Positions 57,418-63,532 of a stretch of DNA of 63,532 nucleotides are shown one piece after another; position 1 is the first letter of the stretch, and the number at the start of each line of letters is the position of its first letter. This DNA is from Streptomyces sp. CBMA29 (lineage in GTDB: Bacteria > Actinomycetota > Actinomycetes > Streptomycetales > Streptomycetaceae): the NCBI RefSeq assembly GCF_014596445.1, contig NZ_MECL01000222.1, positions 1 through 63,532 of the forward strand, in the 5' to 3' direction. The position numbers and the translations under genes were made by a program. The notes under the pieces were generated by a model. That model worked only from the letters and a program-made list of their open reading frames with translations. It was not told the DNA's origin and ran no database searches.

Positions 57418-58415
57418 CGGTCCGCTGCGCCGTCTACGGCACCGGCTCCTGGGGCACCGCCTTCTCCATGATCCTCGCCGACGCCGGGTGCGAGGTCGCG
57501 CTCTGGGGCCGCCGCCCCGAGCTGACCGCGGCGATCAACGCCGACCGCAGGAACCCCGAATACCTCCCCGGCCTCGAACTGCCCGCCGCCGTCACCGCCA
57601 CCGCGGACCCCGCCGAAGCCGCCGCCGACGCCGAATTCGTCGTCCTGTGCGTCCCGTCCCAGACGCTGCGCGCCAACCTCGCCGACTGGGCACCGCTGCT
57701 GCGCCCCGACGCGGTCCTGGTCAGCCTGATGAAGGGCGTGGAACTGGGCACGGCCAAGCTGATGAGCGAGGTCATCGAGGAGGTCGCCAAGGCGGGACCC
57801 GACCGTGTCGCCGTCCTGTCGGGCCCCAACCTCGCCCCGGAGATCGCCGCCAGGCAGCCCGCCGCCGCCGTCGTCGCCAGCCGCGACGAAGCCGTCGCCC
57901 GCCGCTTCCAGGCCGCCTGCCACACCGGCTACTTCCGCCCGTACACCAACACCGACGTCGTCGGCGTCGAACTGGGCGGCGCCGTCAAGAACGTCATCGG
58001 CCTCGCGGTCGGCATCGCCGACGGCATGGGCCTGGGCGACAACACCAAGGCGTCCCTGATCACCCGCGGCCTGGCCGAGACCACCAGGCTCGGCATGGCG
58101 ATGGGCGCCGACGCGCACACCTTCGCCGGCCTCGCGGGCATGGGCGACCTCGTCGCCACCTGCTCCTCACCGCTGTCGCGCAACCACACCTTCGGCATGA
58201 ACCTCGGCCGCGGCATGACCCTGGCCGAGACCATCGCCGTCACCAGCCAGACGGCCGAAGGCGTCAAGTCCTGCGAATCCGTGGCCGATCTGGCCCGCAG
58301 GCACGGCGTCGACATGCCGCTGACGGACACCGTGGTCGACATCGTGCACAACGGGAAACCGCCCGTCGTGGCCGTACAGGAGTTGATGTCACGCTCCGCC
58401 AAGCCGGAACGGTAG
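57414..58415 (+). CDS. gpsA: Glycerol-3-phosphate dehydrogenase [NAD(P)+]
   Basis: 333 residues. Rossmann motif CAVYGTGSWGTAFSMILADA, LLRPDAVLVSLMKGVELGTA, LSGPNLAPEI, catalytic Lys in ELGGAVKNVIGLAVGIADGM, and LAGMGDLVATCSSPLSRN. Supplies sn-glycerol-3-phosphate for phospholipids. ATG overlaps the acyltransferase stop; ddl follows after 12 bp, forming one operon. Confidence 0.96.
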   Translation: MTVRCAVYGTGSWGTAFSMILADAGCEVALWGRRPELTAAINADRRNPEYLPGLELPAAVTATADPAEAAADAEFVVLCVPSQTLRANLADWAPLLRPDAVLVSLMKGVELGTAKLMSEVIEEVAKAGPDRVAVLSGPNLAPEIAARQPAAAVVASRDEAVARRFQAACHTGYFRPYTNTDVVGVELGGAVKNVIGLAVGIADGMGLGDNTKASLITRGLAETTRLGMAMGADAHTFAGLAGMGDLVATCSSPLSRNHTFGMNLGRGMTLAETIAVTSQTAEGVKSCESVADLARRHGVDMPLTDTVVDIVHNGKPPVVAVQELMSRSAKPER

Positions 58416-58427
58416 GGTCATCGCGAC

Positions 58428-59663
58428 ATGAGCAACCTTGCATCCCACGACAGCTCCCAGAGCCCTGACCGGCGCGAATCCGGCCCGGACCGGCCCGCGG
58501 ACCCGTACGCGGACCGGCGCGTGGTAGGCCACGCGAGCGAGAACTACCCGCGCAAGCCGCGGGTCGCGGTCGTCTTCGGCGGACGCAGCTCCGAACACGG
58601 CGTCTCGGTGGTCACCGCTGCCAGCGTGCTCAGCGCCATCGACCGCGACAAGTACGACGTCCTGCCCATCGGCATCACCACCGAGGGCCGCTGGGCACTG
58701 ACCGCGGACGACCCCGAGCGGATGGCCATCGCCGACCGCCGGATGCCGACCGTCGAGCAGGTCACCGACCACGAGGGCGCCGTCATGCTCCCGGTCGACC
58801 CGGCCAACCGCGAGGTCGTCTACACCGAAGCGGGCGCCGTCCCCAAGGCGCTCGGCGAGGTCGACGTCGTCTTCCCCATGCTGCACGGCCCGTACGGCGA
58901 GGACGGCACCCTCCAGGGCCTGCTCGAACTCTCCGGCGTCCCGTACGTCGGCGCGGGCGTGCTCGCCTCCGCCGTCGGCATGGACAAGGAGTACATGAAG
59001 CGCGTCTTCACCTCCTTCGGCCTGGCCGTCGGCCCCTACACCGTCATCCGCCCCCGCGCGTGGGAACGCGACAGCGAAGCCGTACGCCGCGAGGTCACCG
59101 ACTTCGCCGCCGAGCACGGCTGGCCGCTGTTCGTGAAGCCCGCCCGCGCCGGATCGTCCTTCGGCATCACCAAGGTCGACGGCCCGGAAGGGCTCGACGC
59201 GGCCATCACCGAGGCCAGGCGGCACGACCCCAAGGTCATCGTCGAGGCGCTGCTGCGCGGACGCGAGATCGAGTGCGGCGTCCTGGAGTTCGAGGACGGC
59301 CCGCGCGCCTCCGTACCGGCCGAGATCCCGCCGGTCACCAGCCACGCGTTCTACGACTTCGAGGCGAAGTACATCGACTCCGCCGAGGGAATCGTTCCTG
59401 CGCCGCTCACCGAGGAGCAGACCGCCGAGGTGCGACGGCTCGCCGTCGAGGCGTTCGAGGCCGCGTCCTGCGAGGGCCTGGTCCGCGCCGACTTCTTCCT
59501 GCTGGACAGCGGGGAGTTCGTCATCAACGAGATCAACACGATGCCGGGCTTCACCCCGATCTCGATGTACCCGCGGATGTGGCGGGAGACGGGCGTCGAC
59601 TACCGGCAACTGGTCGACCTGCTCATCCAGGCGGCGCTGCGCCGCTCGACCGGACTGCGCTAG
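58428..59663 (+). CDS. ddl: D-alanine--D-alanine ligase
   Basis: 411 residues, ATP-grasp enzyme making the D-Ala-D-Ala dipeptide of peptidoglycan. Core motifs: VAVVFGGRSSEHGVSVVTAA, MLHGPYGEDGTLQGLLEL, LFVKPARAGSSFGITKVDG, ECGVLEFEDGPRASVPAEIP and EINTMPGFTPISMYPRMW. About 43 residues at the start (SHDSSQSPDRRESGPDRPAD) precede the conserved part, longer than usual. The omega-loop Tyr (AFYDFEAKY) argues for D-Ala-D-Ala rather than D-Ala-D-Lac. Confidence 0.96.
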   Translation: MSNLASHDSSQSPDRRESGPDRPADPYADRRVVGHASENYPRKPRVAVVFGGRSSEHGVSVVTAASVLSAIDRDKYDVLPIGITTEGRWALTADDPERMAIADRRMPTVEQVTDHEGAVMLPVDPANREVVYTEAGAVPKALGEVDVVFPMLHGPYGEDGTLQGLLELSGVPYVGAGVLASAVGMDKEYMKRVFTSFGLAVGPYTVIRPRAWERDSEAVRREVTDFAAEHGWPLFVKPARAGSSFGITKVDGPEGLDAAITEARRHDPKVIVEALLRGREIECGVLEFEDGPRASVPAEIPPVTSHAFYDFEAKYIDSAEGIVPAPLTEEQTAEVRRLAVEAFEAASCEGLVRADFFLLDSGEFVINEINTMPGFTPISMYPRMWRETGVDYRQLVDLLIQAALRRSTGLR

Positions 59664-59720
59664 CACGCCGGGGCCGCGCCTGTGCGCGGCCTCGGACGGA
59701 CAGCCGAGCCCCGGGGGGGG

Positions 59721-60200
59721 TCAGACCCCCTCGGGGATCGTCTTCTTCACCGCGTCGGCGAAGTCGGTCAGCGGACTGATGTCATGGGCGAAACGCTTCG
59801 GCAGAGCCACCTCGACATACGCCTTGCGCAGCGTCGTCGTCATCAGCACCCCACCGTCGGCACCCTGCTCCACCGACCAGGAGACGCCGTCCACCTCGGC
59901 GCCGTAAGTGGAGGGATCCGCGTCAGCGGCGGGCCGCGGAACACCGCAGCGCAACACGACCGGCGGATTGCCCCACCCGGCTGTCAGCTCCGATTTCGGC
60001 TTGAGATCATGCCGGGAGAGACCGTCGACCTTCGCGGGCAGCTCGCCGTACAGCGCGTGACAGTATCCGGCGACACGTGCGTCAGGAACCGGTACGGCGA
60101 TCGCTTCGTCCGTACCGGACGTGAACGCGTAGACCGCCGCCGCAGAAAGGCACGCGACGGCGGACACGGCGGTCAGTACGACTCGGCGATACAGCATCAC
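59721..60200 (-). CDS. DUF3515 family exported protein
   Basis: 159 residues with an N-terminal signal/anchor (YRRVVLTAVSAVACLSAAAV), then two cysteines (GYCHALYGELPAKV; VVLRCGVPRPAA) typical of DUF3515. Likely extracytoplasmic; function unknown in all family members. Convergent with ddl; the next gene upstream on this strand is the RAM-domain protein, 18 bp away, so cotranscription is likely. Confidence 0.88.
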   Translation of the reverse strand: MMLYRRVVLTAVSAVACLSAAAVYAFTSGTDEAIAVPVPDARVAGYCHALYGELPAKVDGLSRHDLKPKSELTAGWGNPPVVLRCGVPRPAADADPSTYGAEVDGVSWSVEQGADGGVLMTTTLRKAYVEVALPKRFAHDISPLTDFADAVKKTIPEGV

Positions 60201-60218
60201 CGGTGAGCATAGTGGGGG

Positions 60219-60452
60219 CTAGATATGGACGACGGGGCAGGTCAACGTTCGAGTGATGCCGTCCGCCTGCTGGACTTTGGCGACCACCATGCGGCCGAGA
60301 TCATCGACCGTGTCTGCTTGGGCCCTGACGATGACGTCATAAGGACCGGTGACGTCCTCGGCCTGAATGACTCCTTCGATCTTGGAGATCACCTCCGCTA
60401 CTGCCGAGGCTTTGCCGACCTCGGTCTGGATCAGGATGTACGCCTGTACCAC
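60219..60452 (-). CDS. Stand-alone Lrp/AsnC ligand-binding (RAM) domain protein
   Basis: 77 residues, GTG at 60452 behind GGAGG (VVQAYILIQTEVGKASAVAE). Only the RAM effector domain of Lrp/AsnC regulators is present, ending IVRAQADTVDDLGRMVVAKV; no DNA-binding domain. Such proteins may bind amino acids and form decamer-like assemblies or hetero-oligomers with full regulators. Divergent from thiL across the tandem palindromes at 60546-60583. Confidence 0.9.
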   Translation of the reverse strand: MVQAYILIQTEVGKASAVAEVISKIEGVIQAEDVTGPYDVIVRAQADTVDDLGRMVVAKVQQADGITRTLTCPVVHI

Positions 60453-60545
60453 GGAACCTCCAGGGCGGCTTCGAGGATCATGTGGGAAGGGGGACGCCAC
60501 GTTATCGCGTCGTCGCGCACAGCGGGGAGACCCGCGCGGTACCTG

Positions 60546-60583
60546 ACCCCCGTATTGACGGGTCTCACCCCCGTATTGACGGG
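60546..60583. promoter_or_regulatory. Two tandem palindromic repeats upstream of thiL
   Basis: ACCCCCGTATTGACGGG is repeated exactly at 60546-60562 and 60567-60583, period 21 bp (two helical turns). Each contains the dyad CCCGT / ACGGG around ATTG. Lies 49 bp before thiL and 94 bp from the divergent RAM-protein start. Confidence 0.7.
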
Positions 60584-60631
60584 AAACACGCAGCAGAACC
60601 GGCTCAGGCCGCGACTTGAGGGGACGTTGGG

Positions 60632-61597
60632 ATGAAGGGGACTGTGGGCGAGTTGGGCGAGTTCGGGCTCATCAGGGAGTTGACCTCCCGGCTCACCACC
60701 ACACCCGCGGTGAAAATCGGACCGGGTGACGACGCGGCCGTGGTCGCCGCGCCCGACCGCCGGGTGGTCGCCACCACGGACGTCCTCATCGAGGGCCGCC
60801 ACTTCCGCCGCGACTGGTCCACCGCCTACGACGTGGGCCGCAAGGCCGCCGCGCAGAACCTCGCCGACATCGCCGCCATGGGCGCCTTCCCCACCGCCGT
60901 GCTGCTCGGCCTCGTCGTCCCCGCCGAACTCCCCGCCACCTGGGCCGTCGAACTGATGGACGGCATCCGCGACGAGTGCCAGGTCGCGGGAGCGGCCGTG
61001 GTCGGCGGCGACGTCGTGCGCGGCGACACCATCACCGTGGCCGTCACCGCGCTCGGCGACCTCCGCAGCCGCGAGGCCATCACCCGGTCGGGTGCCCGCG
61101 CCGGTGACATCATCGCCGTCACCGGCTGGCTCGGCTGGTCGGCCGCCGGACTCGCCGTGCTCTCCCGCGGCTTCCGCTCCCCGCGCGCCTTCGTGGAGGC
61201 CCACCGCCGCCCGGAACCGCCGTACCACGCGGGCCCCGCGGCGGCCGAACTCGGCGCCACCGCCATGACCGACGTCAGCGACGGCCTGGTCGCCGACCTC
61301 GGCCACATCGCCGCCGCCAGCGGCGTCGACATCGACCTGCGCTCCGCCGACATCGACGTACCCGCCCAGATGTCCGACATCGGGCAGGCCGTCGGCGTCG
61401 ACCCGCTGCACTGGGTGCTCACCGGCGGCGAGGACCACGCGATCGTCGCCGCCTTCCCCCGCGACGTGAAGCTGCCCGCCCGCTGGCGCGTCATCGGCGC
61501 CGTCAGCGCACCCGCGGGCCGCGCTCCGCAGGTCACCGTGGACGGCGCGCCCTGGGACAAGGCGGGCGGCTGGGACCACTTCGGGGACGAGGAGTGA
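60632..61597 (+). CDS. thiL: Thiamine-monophosphate kinase
   Basis: 321 residues. Phosphorylates thiamine monophosphate to the diphosphate cofactor. PurM-like fold: KIGPGDDAAVVAAPDRRVVA, TDVLIEGRHFRRDWST, KAAAQNLADIAAMGA, VVGGDVVRGDTITVAVTALG, MTDVSDGLVADLGHIA, VLTGGEDHAIVAAFP. ATG at 60632; thiD overlaps its stop by 4 bp. Product cofactor is needed by IlvB, among others. Confidence 0.95.
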   Translation: MKGTVGELGEFGLIRELTSRLTTTPAVKIGPGDDAAVVAAPDRRVVATTDVLIEGRHFRRDWSTAYDVGRKAAAQNLADIAAMGAFPTAVLLGLVVPAELPATWAVELMDGIRDECQVAGAAVVGGDVVRGDTITVAVTALGDLRSREAITRSGARAGDIIAVTGWLGWSAAGLAVLSRGFRSPRAFVEAHRRPEPPYHAGPAAAELGATAMTDVSDGLVADLGHIAAASGVDIDLRSADIDVPAQMSDIGQAVGVDPLHWVLTGGEDHAIVAAFPRDVKLPARWRVIGAVSAPAGRAPQVTVDGAPWDKAGGWDHFGDEE

Positions 61598-62439
61598 CCA
61601 CGTCGGCCGTAACGTCGGCCGTGGCAGGGCCCGTACGGGCCCCCGCCCGGGTGCTCACCGTCGCCGGATCCGACTCCGGCGGCGGCGCGGGCATCCAGGC
61701 CGACCTCAAGACCATGCTCGCCCTCGGCGTGCACGGCATGAGCGTGCTCACCGCCGTCACCGCGCAGAATTCGCTGGGCGTCCACGGCGTCTGGGACCTG
61801 CCGGAGGCGGCCGTACGCGCCCAGTTCCACGCCGTCGTCGGCGACATCGGGGTGGGGGCGGTCAAGACCGGCATGCTCTCCTCGGCGGCCCTCACCGAGA
61901 CCGTCGCCGGTCTCCTCGCCGCACTGGACGGCCGCGTCCCCGTCGTCGTCGACCCGGTCGGGATCTCCAAGCACGGTGACGCGCTGCTCGCTGCGGAAGC
62001 CGTCGAGACCGTACGCACCCGGCTGCTGCCGCTCGCCACCGTCGCCACCCCCAACCTGGACGAGGTCACCCAGCTCACCGGCCGTACCGTCCACGACGAG
62101 GCCGGCATGCGGGCCGCGGCCGACGCCGTACTCGCCCACGGGCCGCGCTGGGTCCTGGTCAAGGGCGGCCACCTCGCCGACAGCCGCTCGGCCGAGGCCG
62201 TCGACCTGCTCACCGACGGCTGCGCCGAGCACTGGTACCGCGCCCCACGGCTCGACAACCGGCACACCCACGGGACGGGCTGCACCCTGGCCAGCGCGAT
62301 CGCCTGCCACCTCGCCCTCGGCCACGACGTGCCGGACGCCGTCGCACTGGCGAAGACGTACGTGACCGGCGCCATCGCGGCGGGCTTCCCGCTCGGCGCC
62401 GGGACCGGCCCCGTCGACCACGGCTGGCGCACGCGCTGA
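61594..62439 (+). CDS. thiD: Hydroxymethylpyrimidine/phosphomethylpyrimidine kinase
   Basis: 281 residues, ribokinase family. GTG at 61594 overlaps the thiL stop. Motifs: VLTVAGSDSGGGAGIQADLK, VTAQNSLGVHGVWDL, VDPVGISKHGDALLA, TPNLDEVTQLTG, VLVKGGHLADSRSAE and the anion-hole HTHGTGCTLASAIACHLALG. Second gene of a thiamine operon. Confidence 0.94.
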   Translation: MTTSAVTSAVAGPVRAPARVLTVAGSDSGGGAGIQADLKTMLALGVHGMSVLTAVTAQNSLGVHGVWDLPEAAVRAQFHAVVGDIGVGAVKTGMLSSAALTETVAGLLAALDGRVPVVVDPVGISKHGDALLAAEAVETVRTRLLPLATVATPNLDEVTQLTGRTVHDEAGMRAAADAVLAHGPRWVLVKGGHLADSRSAEAVDLLTDGCAEHWYRAPRLDNRHTHGTGCTLASAIACHLALGHDVPDAVALAKTYVTGAIAAGFPLGAGTGPVDHGWRTR

Positions 62440-62493
62440 GCCGTCATCCGCGGCGGCCGTCATCCGCGCCGCGCGGGCACCCGTACCACGCAA

Positions 62494-62523
62494 GAAAACC
62501 GGCCCACCCTGAGGTGGACCGGC
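62494..62523 (-). terminator. rpmB terminator
   Basis: On the minus strand GCCGGTCCACC, loop, GGTGGGCCGG then TTTTCTTG. Placed 52 bp after the rpmB stop; also faces the end of thiD. Confidence 0.8.
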
Positions 62524-62575
62524 ATTCGAGTAGCCGCTAAGGCTGCGCTGCTACGACGTGACGTACGACGACGCG

Positions 62576-62761
62576 TCAGCGCGAGACCTTACCGGCCTTG
62601 ATGCACGAGGTGCAGACATTGAGGCGCTTCGGCGTCCGCCCGACCACTGCACGCACGCGCTGGATGTTGGGATTCCAACGACGCGGGGTACGGCGGTGCG
62701 AGTGGGAGATGCTGTTGCCGAAGCCCGGCCCCTTGCCGCAGACGTCGCAGTTGGCAGCCAC
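62576..62761 (-). CDS. rpmB: 50S ribosomal protein L28
   Basis: 61 residues: MAANCDVCGKGPGFGNSISH ... KRLNVCTSCIKAGKVSR. CDVC and CTSC give the four zinc ligands, so this is the zinc-containing (C+) form; a zinc-free paralogue probably exists elsewhere. Typical monocistronic ribosomal protein gene, divergent from the DAK2 gene. Confidence 0.97.
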   Translation of the reverse strand: MAANCDVCGKGPGFGNSISHSHRRTPRRWNPNIQRVRAVVGRTPKRLNVCTSCIKAGKVSR

Positions 62762-62901
62762 GGGTCACTCCAAAGACTTCAGATGCACTTACGATGAAAA
62801 GCCTGAGAGACCCCCAGGCAACCGGAGCAGCATACAACGACCGCTCCCGGACAACGAAACTACCATGGTCCGCGGGCCCCCCGATCCGGACCGCCCGCCC
62901 C

Positions 62902-62990
62902 CGTGACCGGGGTCACGACCAGGCCCTTTCCGGGCGATCATGAACGGCCCCTTCGCCGCCTGGACCGCCCGTGACCGCCCGGAAAGGGCC
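62902..62990. promoter_or_regulatory. Inverted repeats in the rpmB-DAK2 gap
   Basis: GGCCCTTTCCGGGCG (62922-62936) and CGCCCGGAAAGGGCC (62976-62990) are perfect 15-bp inverted copies 39 bp apart. Just before them CGTGACC / GGTCACG form a separate palindrome (62902-62917). No coding frame. Could be operators for either divergent gene or a cruciform/structured leader. Confidence 0.65.
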
Positions 62991-63040
62991 TAGGCTCACC
63001 TGGCAGTTCCCGATATCCCGGTGTTCCGCAGGAGGACCCG

Positions 63041-63532
63041 TTGCCGCCCTCGCTCGACGCTTCCGCGGTGCTCGCCTGGTGCCGCCTCTCGCTCCAGGCA
63101 CTGGGCAGGGCCCGCGAGGAGATCGACGCGATCAACGTCTATCCCGTCGCGGACGGGGACACCGGCACCAATCTGTACCTGACGTTCGAGTCCGCCGCGC
63201 AGGCCGTGGAAGCGGTCTTCGACGCGCACGCGACGGCCGCCGCCCCCGCGACCCGGCCCACCCTCCCCGACGTGCTCCGCGCCATGTCGCACGGCGCCCT
63301 CATCGGCGCGCGCGGCAATTCCGGCACGATCCTCGCCCAGCTCCTGCGCGGCATGAACGAGGCGGTCGCCGCACCGGTCGCCGCCCCGGCCGACGCCCCG
63401 GAGCGGATCGGGGCCGCCGAACTGCGGCGCGCCCTGCGGATCGCCGCGGAATCGGCGTACGACGCGGTCGCCCGGCCGGTCGAGGGCACGATGCTGACGG
63501 TGGCCGTCGGCGCGGCCGAGGCAGCGGAGGCC
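63041..63532 (+). CDS. DAK2-domain (YloV/DAK phosphatase-like) protein, 3' truncated
   Basis: TTG start at 63041 with AGGAGG six bases upstream; the frame runs open to the window end (164 codons). Sequence: SLDASAVLAWCRLSLQALGR, INVYPVADGDTGTNLYLTFE and SHGALIGARGNSGTILAQLL, the phosphate/Mg-binding DAK2 signatures. The full protein (usually about 550 residues) is a fatty-acid-kinase- or dihydroxyacetone-kinase-like protein, typically upstream of recG. Confidence 0.92.
   Translation, partial: MPPSLDASAVLAWCRLSLQALGRAREEIDAINVYPVADGDTGTNLYLTFESAAQAVEAVFDAHATAAAPATRPTLPDVLRAMSHGALIGARGNSGTILAQLLRGMNEAVAAPVAAPADAPERIGAAELRRALRIAAESAYDAVARPVEGTMLTVAVGAAEAAEA

Noticed and set aside
62576..62761. 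Zur-type control of rpmB
   Set aside because: This L28 keeps both CxxC pairs (zinc form), whereas Zur usually represses the zinc-free paralogue; no clear Zur box was identified.

Overview
The window is chromosomal DNA from a Streptomyces (or very close relative). The evidence is the very high GC content with strong third-position G/C bias, GTG and TTG starts, rare TTA leucine codons, two conservons (cvnA-D), an HTH/DUF397 pair, ndgR-leuCD, a lysine-tailed HU protein and cofactor F420 biosynthesis. From memory, the order ilvBNC-serA, leuB-ilvE-cimA, accBE-cvn2-cvn1, tRNAs-ndgR-leuCD-hupS and gpsA-ddl-thiL-thiD-rpmB matches the conserved core around SCO5510-SCO5565 of S. coelicolor. No prophage, insertion sequence, CRISPR array or biosynthetic cluster was seen.

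Layout. 1-6.4 kb: a truncated LuxR-type ATPase regulator, a lipoprotein sugar dehydrogenase, an aldo/keto reductase and a 2-hydroxyacid dehydrogenase. 6.5-9.6 kb: a membrane PAS-GGDEF-EAL cyclic-di-GMP protein with a BldD-box-like site upstream and an in-frame TTA codon. 9.6-15.3 kb: ilvB leader peptide and attenuator, ilvB, ilvN, ilvC and serA. 15.4-20.1 kb: a Uma2-family protein, then a PucR-type regulator divergent from proline catabolism genes (pruB, pruA) across a perfect palindrome. 20.1-25.0 kb: a 31-codon ORF, leuB, ilvE, a second possible leader/attenuator (Val-Ile-Ile with rare ATT codons) and cimA. 25.0-33.4 kb is accessory: a secreted LAS-like peptidase candidate, a dispersed palindromic repeat, GNAT, DUF1877, RDD, SRPBCC, HTH/DUF397, TetR with a divergent NAD(P)-binding protein, and a vapBC module. 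33.5-37.5 kb: a malyl-CoA lyase, a CitE/Mcl2-type protein and the acyl-CoA carboxylase genes accB-accE. 37.5-48.4 kb: two tandem conservons on the minus strand. 48.4-63.5 kb: small proteins, FAH and HAD hydrolases, three tRNA genes, ndgR/leuCD, hupS, cofC, plsC, gpsA, ddl, thiL-thiD, rpmB and the start of a DAK2-domain gene.

How the parts work together. Almost the whole branched-chain amino acid pathway is here (ilvB, ilvN, ilvC, ilvE, leuB, leuC, leuD, cimA) with the IclR regulator ndgR. Two layers of control are readable: short leader peptides with rare Ile/Leu/Val codons followed by intrinsic terminators (ilvB, probably cimA), and a recurring motif resembling CTCACAnnnTGAGACG near the ilvB, cimA and leuC promoters. 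The lyase-carboxylase cluster could turn beta-methylmalyl-CoA into glyoxylate and propionyl-CoA and then carboxylate the propionyl-CoA. TTA codons in the cyclic-di-GMP gene, the PucR regulator and a 74-residue protein suggest bldA control. The conservon duplicates carry perfectly identical blocks, suggesting recent gene conversion.
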